Of a stretch of DNA of 64,000 bases, positions 47,708 to 56,221 are shown piece after piece. The DNA is taken from positions 62,001 through 126,000 of the forward strand of contig SSGH01000010.1 in NCBI GenBank assembly GCA_008015835.1. Direction: 5' to 3'. The notes beneath the pieces are model-generated. The model was not told the origin of the DNA. It was given only the letters and a program-made list of their open reading frames with translations, and did no database searches. The stretch is from Lysobacter sp. (GTDB taxonomy: Bacteria > Pseudomonadota > Gammaproteobacteria > Xanthomonadales > Xanthomonadaceae). The position numbers were made by a program, and so were the translations under genes. Position 1 is the first letter of the stretch; the number at the start of each line of letters is the position of its first letter.

Positions 47708-48010
47708 ATGTTGGCCGCTGAAAGAAGTCCGGAAGATATGAATGCTATGTGTTCATTTTGTGGGGAAAACAAAGCTAGCGCATTGTGGATGGGGCACATT
47801 GAAATTTTCTCATGTGGCCATTGCGCATCGGAACTCCTTCCCCAGTTTATGGCGGATGCAATAGTTGGTGATTTGAATTTTGACCATGTTCGCTCGTCGT
47901 CGGGTCCGACAAATGCATTGAGCAAGCAATCGCGCATTTTAGAGAGATTTAATGGCGCTTTCAGTAGCGCCCTGTTGCGTAAGGTGCGCCTCAGTAAAAA
48001 TACAGAATAG
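47708..48010 (+). CDS. Small zinc-ribbon-like protein
   Basis: Unrecognised protein of about 100 residues. Two CX2C pairs (MCSFCGENK and FSCGHCASELLPQF), 14 residues apart, look like a zinc ribbon. The C-terminal 50 residues are polar and without motif. ATG at 47708 is chosen because GGAG lies 7 bases upstream; the frame is open to an ATG at 47621. Base composition is well below the genome's GC level, pointing to transfer. Function unknown. Confidence 0.6.
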   Translation: MLAAERSPEDMNAMCSFCGENKASALWMGHIEIFSCGHCASELLPQFMADAIVGDLNFDHVRSSSGPTNALSKQSRILERFNGAFSSALLRKVRLSKNTE

Positions 48011-48130
48011 TTCGTCCAATCCGCTCGCACGCAAGGCCCCAGTAGTGTGCCCGCACCATGCTCGCAATCGTCCGTCGCTCTAATGTGGGTGGCTTGATTG
48101 TGAGCCTAAGTATTTTTGGTGGTTTCCATC

Positions 48131-48838
48131 ATGTCAGATTACAACAGCGAATTTCTCAATGCAGACTCCAGCTTCGGTCTTAGCGAGATGCAAAAAAAGC
48201 TATTGCAATTTGAACAAGGTTCGCTAAGAGAGAAATTTTTAAAATACTTAGAATCGGCCGAAAGTGAGGCCGAAATGCAATACTTTCTTGAGGCGAATCC
48301 GGCAATTGTTCCTGGACTTTACGATCTGCATAACGGCCCGGTTTCTAATATTGTAATTTCAAAGCTGCAGCTATCATCAGACTACGTCACTGATTTTGCA
48401 TTCATCTCATGTAATTCGGCTGTTGCTCAAATAACACTTGTCGAGATAGAGTCTCCTAAAATCCAGGTGTTTAGAGAGTCAGATGATGGGTTTACATCTT
48501 CATTTAACCGGTCATTTCAGCAATTGCGCGACTGGTCTCTTTGGGCGGAACAGAACTCTGGGCATATGAAAGATACGTTCAGGTCGATTTATCACAAAAA
48601 TGTATTTAGATATCAGAAGGTAATGGTCAGATGCCTGCTCGTGGCGGGCAGAAGATCAGACATTAAAATAAGTTCTAAACGTGAAAAGCGTTGGGCTGGA
48701 CTTAATGGCAATGCAATTCATGTGATGACATACGATAGGCTTGCTTACATCGAGCCGTTTAATCCCAGGCTTCTGAACAAACTTCGCTGTGTTACAGCCA
48801 GGCAAGTTGCAAGAACAATTAAAACGCAAGGCAAGTAA
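48131..48838 (+). CDS. Shedu-like (DUF4263) predicted nuclease
   Basis: Protein of 235 residues with the Shedu SduA domain, a PD-(D/E)XK-type nuclease fold implicated in anti-phage defence. The core reads YVTDFAF (Asp) followed by ITLVEIESPKIQVF, then SSFNRSFQQLRDWSLW, the conserved Gln/Trp helix. Residues 1-60 form a helical N-terminal part. The usual EXK appears as EIE, a variant that may still be active. ATG at 48131 is preferred over TTG at 48116. AT-rich, with foreign codon use. Single-gene layout fits Shedu. Confidence 0.72.
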   Translation: MSDYNSEFLNADSSFGLSEMQKKLLQFEQGSLREKFLKYLESAESEAEMQYFLEANPAIVPGLYDLHNGPVSNIVISKLQLSSDYVTDFAFISCNSAVAQITLVEIESPKIQVFRESDDGFTSSFNRSFQQLRDWSLWAEQNSGHMKDTFRSIYHKNVFRYQKVMVRCLLVAGRRSDIKISSKREKRWAGLNGNAIHVMTYDRLAYIEPFNPRLLNKLRCVTARQVARTIKTQGK

Positions 48839-48949
48839 TCCGAACAACGCTTTCCATCGCCACGTTCAACGTTCGCTTGCCGACATCGATGCTCGCGTTT
48901 TCATTGTGATTCTCCGCTAAAGTAGGAGCGTCGAGAGCGTCTCGCCTTC

Positions 48950-49287
48950 AGCAAGGTAGGGTGGGCCCCAGGCCCACCATTCCCACCGTCGGCTTCAACC
49001 TCTCCGATGCCACGACGCGATGCTTCGATTCGCCTCTCAGGCGATTTCTTGTGATGGTGGGCCAGGGCCCACCCTACGTATCTCGAATCGCGTATGCGGC
49101 GGCGTCAGCGCCGCCAAATAAATGGCGCTAACCACAACGGCGGCGAGGACGAGAGGCGACGCATCGGTCGATTGTCGAAGCCGACGGCGCGCATGGCCTT
49201 CGGCATTCGTCGGCCGACTTTCTGCCGGGCTCCGTGGAGTCGATGCGTCGGGCCTATCGTCGCTGTTTGCGACGTATCGCTTCTTCA
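48950..49287. repeat. 338-bp direct repeat, copy A
   Basis: Begins AGCAAGGTAGGGTGGGCCCC and ends CGTATCGCTTCTTCA. Its first part is a palindrome (GGTGGGCC and the reverse complement about 100 bases later). Copy B lies 991 bases downstream with only scattered differences. Open frames inside (for example on the minus strand with RYVAN-S/E-DDRPDAS) look like part of the repeat rather than genes. From 48839 to 49534 I see no gene; 49292-49386 holds another palindrome (GTAGCCCGG ... CCGGGCTAC). Confidence 0.88.
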
Positions 49288-49534
49288 GTGACGTAGCCCG
49301 GTTCTCGCTGCCAGCGAGAGCCGGGGCCTTTGGCAAGCGATGCGACCCCCATCCCGGGTGTCCACTTCGCGGACACCCGGGCTACTTGATGATTGCCGCA
49401 ACGCGAGAGCCGGGGAAGCGGCGATGGGGATGTAGAGCAAGTAGCTTTGGTCAACCAAAAGCCCGCGCCCGGGCATAAGCATGCTGGTTGCGCTATGATT
49501 TTATGGAGGCGATTTAACTCAATCGTTAGCCAAA

Positions 49535-49942
49535 ATGATCAAGAATCTGAGACTTTTTAAGTGCATCATTTGCATGATGGCGTTAGCCGCGGTCGTTGTG
49601 TTTGCTCCATACATACCGACATCTTCCATCAATGTCCCAGATCCAACCGAAAGCACCGACACACGTGTCAGGGCTGCCCTCACCGACGAAGATCTTCGCG
49701 ATGTGATGCGCGTCGTTCGCAGGGGAAGCGTTAATAGCATCTATGAGATCGTTCGGTTTAACACGCGAAGCCCATTGCTGTTAATAGCAGAGGCACGGCA
49801 ATCCGAAATCGGATCCAACGCTCGGTTAGAAGTTATGGTGGGAGAAATTTGTGGTCCGCTCTGCGGGAGTGGAGATTATTATTATCTCGAGAAGAGAGAT
49901 GGCCGTTGGCATATTGTCGGCACATTCGAATGGGTGTCGTAG
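49535..49942 (+). CDS. Small exported protein between direct repeats
   Basis: Unrecognised protein of 135 residues. An N-terminal membrane segment (about 10-28, IICMMALAAVVVFAPYI) acts as signal peptide or anchor. The mature part ends in a Cys-containing motif GEICGPLCGSGDYYYLEKRDGRW, with VGTFEWVS last. The stop codon TAG uses the first two bases of repeat copy B, so the natural C-terminus may have been cut or extended by the repeat. AT-richer than the genome average. Function unknown. Confidence 0.65.
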   Translation: MIKNLRLFKCIICMMALAAVVVFAPYIPTSSINVPDPTESTDTRVRAALTDEDLRDVMRVVRRGSVNSIYEIVRFNTRSPLLLIAEARQSEIGSNARLEVMVGEICGPLCGSGDYYYLEKRDGRWHIVGTFEWVS

Positions 49943-50277
49943 CAAGGTAGGGTGGGCCCCAGGCCCGCCATTCCCACCGTCGGCTTCAACCTCTCCGATG
50001 CCACGTCGCGATGCTTGCGTTTGTTTCAGGCGATTTCTTGTGATGGTGGGCCAGGGGCCCACCCTACGTATCTCGAATCGCGTATGCGGCGGCGTCGGCG
50101 CCGCCAAATGAATGGCGCCGACTACGCGGCGGCGAGGACGAGAGGGCGACGCATCGGGCGATTGTCGAGGCCGACGGCGCGCATGGCTTTCGGCATTCGT
50201 CGGCCGACTTTCGGTAGGGCTCCGTGGAATCGATGCGTCGGGCCTATCGTCTTCGTTTGCGACGTATCGCTTCTTCA
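49941..50277. repeat. 338-bp direct repeat, copy B (337 bp)
   Basis: Same ends as copy A (AGCAAGGTAGGGTGGGCCCC ... ATCGCTTCTTCA). The middle differs slightly around 50016-50028. Together with copy A it brackets a single gene in direct orientation. From 50278 to 50422 nothing else is supported. Confidence 0.88.
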
Positions 50278-50422
50278 ATGCGCGCAAGACGCCATGCGCG
50301 CGGGCCGACGAACGGCGCGAAATCGCCAGGCAAAACGCGAATTCCATTGTCCGCACGCCGAGATTTCTCGCGTTGATTCGATTGCCGGGCTATTTCGCCC
50401 GACGTTCGACATGGAGAGCGAC

Positions 50423-50650
50423 ATGGCGCTGCGTAAAGTGAATTCCCGTTTGGATTTCGTGCTTCAAGTGACCAATTATTTCAATGGGCATTGGGAAAGC
50501 CCGGATTGGGGAACGCTTCCTTCCAATCAAGTGTTGATCGCGCTGGCGATCCGCGATCTCGCCGGCGGCATTCGCGATGCGGCGCTGCAGAAGGCCATCG
50601 TCGAAGCGGCCGATCGCGCCGTGGCGAAAAACGCAGCCGCGATGAAGTGA
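50423..50650 (+). CDS. Small protein of unknown function
   Basis: Soluble, mostly helical protein of 75 residues: MALRKVNSRLDFVLQVTNYF, a loop GHWESPDWGTLPSNQ and two helices with VLIALAIRDLAGGIRD and AIVEAADRAVAKN. No motif recognised. The ATG at 50423 has GGAGAG 4 bases upstream; an in-frame ATG at 50411 overlaps that site. High GC and normal codon use suggest a resident gene. Confidence 0.6.
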   Translation: MALRKVNSRLDFVLQVTNYFNGHWESPDWGTLPSNQVLIALAIRDLAGGIRDAALQKAIVEAADRAVAKNAAAMK

Positions 50651-50733
50651 TCGCGCTGAAGTGAGTCTGCTGAAATGACCGCTGCGAGGTGGCCGTTGTG
50701 ATGTGAGCGCGATGCGACGATCACCGCGCGCCG

Positions 50734-51411
50734 TCAGCGATCGCGATTCCGAACGATCGCGTTCGGGCGGTAATGCCCGGTGATCGCGTAATCGAACAGG
50801 ATGTCCTCTTCGCGCGCGCCGCGGCCGATGTTGTGGACGATCAGCGGCGTGCCGAACAGGCTCTTGCGATCGCTGACGATGCCGATGTGCGGCAGATTGC
50901 CCGGCAGCATCCAGGTCACGAGGTCGCCGGGGCGGTAATTCGCGGCTTCGCGGGTGGGCGCGAGCGACCAGCCTTGTCGCGCGAACCACGTTTGCAGATT
51001 CGGCACGCGGCGATGATCGATATTGCGATCCGGGCCGCGTAGGCCCCATTTCTGCGGATAACGCGCGAAATTCGCGCGCATGTCTTCGTGCACTTCGCGC
51101 TGCAGGTCGATGCCCTGCGCGCGGAAGGCGCGGATCGCCACATCGGTGCAGACGCCGCGTTCCTGCGGCACGTCGCCGTTGGGATACGCGAGCACGACGT
51201 AGGCCGGGTCGTAGCGCACGGTGACGCCGATTTGCTTGCGCGCCGCGGCGACCAGCGCCTCCGCGCGAACGCGATCGATCGCGGCGGGCGTCGGCGCGGG
51301 TCGCGTCGGGTTCGCTGCGGTCGGCGCGCGCTGCGCATGCGCGCGATCGGAGACGCTCGCCGCGCATGTCGCGACACAGACGACGATCGCGGCGGCCGCG
51401 AACCGGCGCAT
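50734..51411 (-). CDS. DUF1287 domain-containing exported protein
   Basis: Exported protein of 225 residues with a signal peptide about 1-27 (cut after RAHA). The domain has NlpC/P60-like features: the Cys in ERGVCTDVAIRAFRAQGIDL and the His in NLPHIGIVSDR, with VTWMLPGNLP between. It may be a cysteine hydrolase acting on cell wall; this is fold-based inference. Its ATG shares one base with the stop of apaH (TGATG), so it ends the lptD-to-apaH gene row. Confidence 0.88.
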   Translation of the reverse strand: MRRFAAAAIVVCVATCAASVSDRAHAQRAPTAANPTRPAPTPAAIDRVRAEALVAAARKQIGVTVRYDPAYVVLAYPNGDVPQERGVCTDVAIRAFRAQGIDLQREVHEDMRANFARYPQKWGLRGPDRNIDHRRVPNLQTWFARQGWSLAPTREAANYRPGDLVTWMLPGNLPHIGIVSDRKSLFGTPLIVHNIGRGAREEDILFDYAITGHYRPNAIVRNRDR

Positions 51412-52256
51412 CAGTCCTGCGGAATGCCCGGATTGGGCACGTCGCGCCCGGGCACCTGCACGAGGCGCAGATCGTCGTTGTCGATCTGCAGCGCGGTGAG
51501 TCGCCCGCCCCAGACCGCGCCGCTATCGATCGCATGCACGCCGTGACCGATGAACAGGCCGAGCGTGGACCAATGCCCGCAGACCACTTTCAGGTCGCGC
51601 GCGGCGTGGCCGGGGACTTCGTACCAGGGATACAGCCCGGGCGCTTGCGTGCCGGGCGCGCCTTTTTCGTTGAAGGCGATCTTGCCGCGCGGCGAGCAAT
51701 AGCGCAGGCGCGTGAAGATATTGATGATGGCGCGTTCGCGTTCGATGCCGCGCAGCGCGGGCGACCACGCCGGGAAATCGCCGTACATGTTCTTGAGCAG
51801 CTTGCGGTAGCCGTCGCCGTGCAGGCGACGCTCGACTTCGCGCGCGTGCTTTTCCGCCAGCGCGGTGGTCCATTTCGGCGCCAGCCCGGCGTGCAGCATC
51901 ATCCAGCCGCGTTCGCGGTCGCTGTGCAGCAGCGGGCGCTTGCGCAGCCAGCCGATCAAGTCGTCGCGGTCGTCGGCGAACAGCACGCGCTGCAGATCCG
52001 GATTCACTTTGCGCTGATCGTCCGGCGTGCGCTCGGAAATCGCGAGCAGCGAGAGGTCGTGATTGCCGAGCACCACGACGCTGTTCGCGCGCAGCGAATG
52101 CACGAGACGCAGGGTTTCGAGCGATTCGCCGCCGCGGTTCACCAGGTCGCCGCAGAACCACAGCGTGTCCTGCGCGGGGTCGAAGCGGATTTTCTCCAGG
52201 AGACGTTGCGTCGGCCCGTAGCATCCCTGCAGGTCGCCGATCGCCCAGATCGCCAT
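51411..52256 (-). CDS. apaH: Symmetrical bis(5'-nucleosyl)-tetraphosphatase
   Basis: Hydrolyses diadenosine tetraphosphate to two ADP. It has 281 residues. Metallophosphoesterase motifs are IGDLQGCY, FCGDLVNRG, VLGNHDLSLLA, MLHAGLAP and VVCGHWSTLG. It starts at ATG 52256; a TTG one codon earlier is less likely. Downstream of apaG as in other Gammaproteobacteria. Confidence 0.95.
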   Translation of the reverse strand: MAIWAIGDLQGCYGPTQRLLEKIRFDPAQDTLWFCGDLVNRGGESLETLRLVHSLRANSVVVLGNHDLSLLAISERTPDDQRKVNPDLQRVLFADDRDDLIGWLRKRPLLHSDRERGWMMLHAGLAPKWTTALAEKHAREVERRLHGDGYRKLLKNMYGDFPAWSPALRGIERERAIINIFTRLRYCSPRGKIAFNEKGAPGTQAPGLYPWYEVPGHAARDLKVVCGHWSTLGLFIGHGVHAIDSGAVWGGRLTALQIDNDDLRLVQVPGRDVPNPGIPQD

Positions 52257-52349
52257 CAAGCGCTCCCGCGGGCGTCGCGGCGGGCGCGATATCGTGGCGT
52301 GCGGACGACGCGGCGGATGCGGGCGCTCATGCGGAGATTCGCGCGGCGG

Positions 52350-52745
52350 TCAGTGCAGCATGCGCGGGATGCACAGCACGAACTGCGGAATTTCCGCTTG
52401 GAATTCCGTGCCGTCGTCGGTGCGCATGGTGTAGCTGCCTTCCATCGTGCCGAACGGCGTTTTGAAGAAGGTGCTGGAGGTGTATTCGAAACGTTCGCCC
52501 GGACGCAGCCGCGGTTGTTCGCCGATCACGCCCTCGCCGGTGACTTCGCGCGGAAAACCGATCGCGTCGACGATCAGCCAACGGCGGCCGATCAGCCGCG
52601 CCGGCACCGACCCCGCGTTGCGGATGCCGATGGTGTAGGCGAAGTAATACAACTCCTCCTCGGGCTTCGACTGTTCGGGCAAGTAGCGGGTCGCGATGTC
52701 GATCGCGATGTCGCGGCCCATGTCGTGGTCGGTCTTCTCGTCCAT
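52350..52745 (-). CDS. apaG: ApaG protein
   Basis: Small beta-sandwich protein of 131 residues, linked to cobalt and magnesium resistance but of unclear molecular role. Typical are YYFAYTIGIRNAGSVPARLI, HWxI-like RRWLIVDA, the TGEGVIGEQPRLRPGERF turn and FGTMEGSYTM. Lies between rsmA and apaH. Confidence 0.94.
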   Translation of the reverse strand: MDEKTDHDMGRDIAIDIATRYLPEQSKPEEELYYFAYTIGIRNAGSVPARLIGRRWLIVDAIGFPREVTGEGVIGEQPRLRPGERFEYTSSTFFKTPFGTMEGSYTMRTDDGTEFQAEIPQFVLCIPRMLH

Positions 52746-52810
52746 GCCGCCAGTGTAAGAGCGTCGCCGCGCGCTCGCTACCCGCGTGCGCGCGCGTCCG
52801 TCGGCTCGGG

Positions 52811-53689
52811 TTAACGAATCGGCGTCGCGTCCGTCGCGGACGCATGCGCCGACGACTGCGCCGACGACTGCGCCGACACGTTCGCCAAGCGCACGAAATC
52901 GGCGACGGCGAGGCGCTCGGCGCGGTCCTGCGGGTCGATACCGGCGGCGGCGATGATTTCGGCGTCGCACACGCCGCTCAGCGCATTGCGCAGGGTTTTG
53001 CGGCGCTGGCCGAACGCGGCGCGCACGACGGCCTCGAAACGCGCGGGGTCGTCGATGCCGATGCGCGTCGGCGCTTTCGGCACCAAGCGCACGACCGCCG
53101 AATCCACTTTCGGCGGCGGCCGGAACGCGCCCGGCGGCACTTTGAACAGCGCGGTCACGTCGCAATAGGCCTGCAGCATCACGCTGAGCCGGCCGTAGAC
53201 CTTGCTGCCGGGCGGCGCGGCCATGCGGTCGACCACCTCTTTCTGCAGCATGAAATGCATGTCGCGAATCGATGCCGCATACGCCAGCGCATGGAACAGA
53301 ATCGGCGACGACAGGTTGTACGGCAGGTTGCCGACCAACCGGAACGCCTCGCCCGCGGCGAGCGCGCCGAAATCGACGTCCATCACGTCGGCGTGGATCA
53401 ACGTTAGCGCGCCGTGCGCGGTCGCGGCGGCGCGCAGCGGTTCGAGCAGATCGCGGTCGAACTCGATCGCGGTCAACGCGCCGTGGCGGTCGAGCAGCGG
53501 GAAGGTCAGCGCACCCTGGCCCGGGCCGATTTCGACGAAGCGCTCGCCCGGCTTCGGATCGATCGCCAGCAGCATTTTGTCGATCACGCCGCGCTCGTGC
53601 AGGAAGTGCTGACCGAGGCCTTTTTTCGCGGGCTTATCGAATGCGACGCTCGCGTCGTCGCCGCGCTCGCGAAGGTCGCGACGACTCAT
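52811..53689 (-). CDS. rsmA: 16S rRNA dimethyladenosine transferase
   Basis: Dimethylates two adenosines near the 3' end of 16S rRNA (KsgA activity). It has 292 residues. SAM motif VEIGPGQGALTFPLL, GLGQHFL start, NLPYNLSSPI catalytic motif, and the C-terminal FGQRRKTLRNAL. The extreme C-terminus is a repeat tail (SAQSSAQSSAHASA) from a 12-bp DNA repeat. Its ATG overlaps the pdxA stop (ATGA). Confidence 0.95.
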   Translation of the reverse strand: MSRRDLRERGDDASVAFDKPAKKGLGQHFLHERGVIDKMLLAIDPKPGERFVEIGPGQGALTFPLLDRHGALTAIEFDRDLLEPLRAAATAHGALTLIHADVMDVDFGALAAGEAFRLVGNLPYNLSSPILFHALAYAASIRDMHFMLQKEVVDRMAAPPGSKVYGRLSVMLQAYCDVTALFKVPPGAFRPPPKVDSAVVRLVPKAPTRIGIDDPARFEAVVRAAFGQRRKTLRNALSGVCDAEIIAAAGIDPQDRAERLAVADFVRLANVSAQSSAQSSAHASATDATPIR

Positions 53690-54717
53690 CGCGGCGTCTC
53701 GCCTTCGCGCGCCATGCGCATGCGCGCGAGCCGCGTGCAGGTCTCGATCGCGGCGAACAGACTGGACGGGTCGGCGACGCCGCGGCCGGCGAGTTCCAAG
53801 GCGGTGCCGTGATCGACCGCGACGCGCGGGTAGGGCAAGCCGAGCGTGAGATTCACCGCGCGCTCGAAGCCGCTGTATTTCAGCACCGGCAGGCCTTGGT
53901 CGTGATACATCGCCAGCACCGCGTCGGTGTCGCGCAGTTTCGCGGGCAGAAACGCGGTGTCGGCCGGCAGCGGGCCGATCAGATGCATGCCTTCGCCGCG
54001 CAAACGCGTCAGCACCGGCGCGATCGTGTCGATTTCTTCGCGGCCCATGTGGCCATCTTCGCCCGCATGCGGGTTCAAACCGAGCACGGCGATGCGCGGC
54101 GCGTCGAGGCCGAAGTCGCGCGTCAGCGCGCGATGCAGGATGCGCAGCGTGCGTTCCAGGCCGTCGGCGGTGATCGCGTCGGCGACCGCGCGCAGCGGCA
54201 GATGCGTGGTGGCGAGCGCGACGCGGACGATGTCGTTCGCGAGCATCATCACCACTTCGCAGCCGGCGTGCTGCGCCAGCAATTCGGTGGTGCCGGTGTA
54301 GGGAATGCCGCCGTCGTTGATCGCGGCCTTATGCACCGGGCCGGTGACCAAGCCGTGGCAGAGCCCGCGCTCGCAGGCGCCCGCGGCGGTTTCCAGCGCG
54401 GCGATCGTGGTGCGCGCGTTGCGCGGTTCGGGCCGGCCGAATGCGGCGCGGTCGCGGTTCGGAATCTCGACGTGCGCCAAGCGGCCGGGGCCGGCGGCGG
54501 AGGGATCGTTCGGCGAAATCAACCGCAGCGGCAGGCCGATGGCGTCGGCCGCGCGCAGCAGGGTGTCGCGGTCGCCGTAGACGACCAGATCCGCGTCCCA
54601 GGTGCGCTGCGCGACGCGCACGCAGAGTTCGGGACCGATGCCCGCGGGTTCGCCCGGCACCAGCGCGAGCCGGGGCCGGAGCGACGTTTCGGCGGGAGGG
54701 TTCGTGGCGGCGGTCAC
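53686..54717 (-). CDS. pdxA: 4-hydroxythreonine-4-phosphate dehydrogenase
   Basis: Enzyme of pyridoxal phosphate synthesis, 343 residues, GTG start. Metal-binding His residues fall in GPVHKAAI, ATTHLPLRAV and AMYHDQGLPVLKY; GLNPHAGEDGHMGREE and the N-terminal GEPAGIGPEL are also diagnostic. It lies 10 bases after surA and overlaps rsmA. Confidence 0.95.
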   Translation of the reverse strand: MTAATNPPAETSLRPRLALVPGEPAGIGPELCVRVAQRTWDADLVVYGDRDTLLRAADAIGLPLRLISPNDPSAAGPGRLAHVEIPNRDRAAFGRPEPRNARTTIAALETAAGACERGLCHGLVTGPVHKAAINDGGIPYTGTTELLAQHAGCEVVMMLANDIVRVALATTHLPLRAVADAITADGLERTLRILHRALTRDFGLDAPRIAVLGLNPHAGEDGHMGREEIDTIAPVLTRLRGEGMHLIGPLPADTAFLPAKLRDTDAVLAMYHDQGLPVLKYSGFERAVNLTLGLPYPRVAVDHGTALELAGRGVADPSSLFAAIETCTRLARMRMAREGETPR

Positions 54718-54727
54718 GCAGCCGGCC

Positions 54728-56083
54728 TTAGCCGGCGTTGCCGTCTTCGTTGCCGATGCGGATGTCGATGAAGGCTTCGCCGCGCAGTTCGCGCAGGAAG
54801 CGGTTCCACTCGTCCTCGAGCTTGCGCTGGCCGATGCTTTCGCGGATCTCGGCGCGGCGGTTCTCGTCGGTGGCGTTCACTTGGCGGCTGCCGACGCGCT
54901 GCAGGATGTGCCAGCCGGCCTGGGTCTTGAACGGCTCGGACACTTGGCCGTCGGCCAGCGCGGTCACCGCGGCGCCGAATTCGCTGCCGTAATCGTCTTG
55001 GGCGAACCAGCCCAAATCGCCGCCGCGCGATTTGCTCACCGCGTCTTCGGAGGATTTGCTGGCGAGTTCGCTGAAGTCCGCGCCGCCGACGATGCGCGCG
55101 CGCATCGTTTCCAAGCGCGCTTTGGCCGCGGCGTCGTTGGTGTCCTCGTCGGTGCGGATCAGGATGTGGCGCGCCTGATACTGCGTCACCATCTTCGCGT
55201 CGCCCGCTGCGGCATTCCGGGTTTCTTCCAGACGAATCAACTGGAAGCCGCTGGGGCCGCGGATCGGGCCGAGCACCTGGCCGGTCTGCATCGTGCGGAT
55301 GGTGTTGGCGAAGGTGGTGGGGATTTGGTCGATCGAGCGCCAGCCCAGGTTGCCGCCTTCCAGCGCGTTCGGGCTATCGGAATAGCGCACCGCGGCGGCG
55401 CTGAATTCCATCTCGCCCTTGTCGAGCAGGGCTTTGATGCCGTCGATCTTGGTCTGACCGAGCTTGATCTGTTCGGCGGTGGCGCCTTCCGGCAGCGCGA
55501 CCAGAATGTGCGCCAAGCGGTATTGGGTGCTGCCGCCAGCCTGGGCCGCCAGCGCGGCGTCGACTTCGGCGTCGGAGACGCTGATGCGGCCCTGCGCGAA
55601 GCGCTGACGCAGGCGCTGGATCATCATTTCGTCGCGCAGCGAGCTGCGGAATTCGGCGAAGCTCATGCCGTCGCGGGCGAGCTGGGCGCGCAACTGCTCC
55701 TGCGAGATTTGGTTCTGGCGGGCGATGTTGGCCACCGCACCGTTCACTTCTTCGTCGCTGATCTTCATGCCCGAACTGCCGGCGCGCGCGGTCTGCAGCC
55801 GGATCAGGATCAAACGCTCCAGCACCTGGCGCTCCAGCACGTTGGCCGGCGGCAATTGCTGGGTGCGACCGGCGTACTGGGCGCGGATGTTGGCGACGGC
55901 GCGGTCCAGTTCGCTCTGCAGGATGATGTCTTCGTCGACGATGGCGGCGATGCGTTCGAGCGGCTGTTGCGCCGCGGCGACGCCGCCGAGAGCGACCCCG
56001 GCCGTCAGCAGGCCGACGGCGAGAACGGAACGAAGAGCGGCGCTGGAGCGGCGGGCGGAACGGCCAAGCGAGAATCGAATCAT
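54728..56083 (-). CDS. surA: Periplasmic chaperone / peptidyl-prolyl isomerase SurA
   Basis: Escorts outer-membrane proteins, including LptD, to the assembly machinery. It has 451 residues with a signal peptide near 1-37 (VAAA then QQPLERIAAIVDEDIIL). The N-terminal helical domain reaches about 170. Two parvulin domains follow, each with the Arg-Ser/Asp-Leu-Gly pattern (EGGNLGWRSIDQIP and SRGGDLGWFAQDDYG). A short C-terminal helix ends the protein. Confidence 0.95.
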   Translation of the reverse strand: MIRFSLGRSARRSSAALRSVLAVGLLTAGVALGGVAAAQQPLERIAAIVDEDIILQSELDRAVANIRAQYAGRTQQLPPANVLERQVLERLILIRLQTARAGSSGMKISDEEVNGAVANIARQNQISQEQLRAQLARDGMSFAEFRSSLRDEMMIQRLRQRFAQGRISVSDAEVDAALAAQAGGSTQYRLAHILVALPEGATAEQIKLGQTKIDGIKALLDKGEMEFSAAAVRYSDSPNALEGGNLGWRSIDQIPTTFANTIRTMQTGQVLGPIRGPSGFQLIRLEETRNAAAGDAKMVTQYQARHILIRTDEDTNDAAAKARLETMRARIVGGADFSELASKSSEDAVSKSRGGDLGWFAQDDYGSEFGAAVTALADGQVSEPFKTQAGWHILQRVGSRQVNATDENRRAEIRESIGQRKLEDEWNRFLRELRGEAFIDIRIGNEDGNAG

Positions 56084-56221
56084 GGAAACGGGACTACCGA
56101 ACGAGATGAGGGCTGCGGGATGCGGCGGCGAGATGACGCGGGTGGTGATGCGAGCAAGGACAGGATGACGGTCGGCGCCGAGCGAAGCGGCCGGGCGAAG
56201 GCGGCGGCCGCGGCGATGCGG

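Noticed and set aside
49037-49336. Minus-strand frame inside repeat copy A, with a counterpart in copy B
   Set aside because: The shared peptide reflects the repeat DNA itself; no ribosome binding site or domain supports a gene.
47521-50410. Prophage or complete transposon
   Set aside because: No integrase, transposase or structural phage gene was found; only composition, repeats and defence-like genes suggest mobility.
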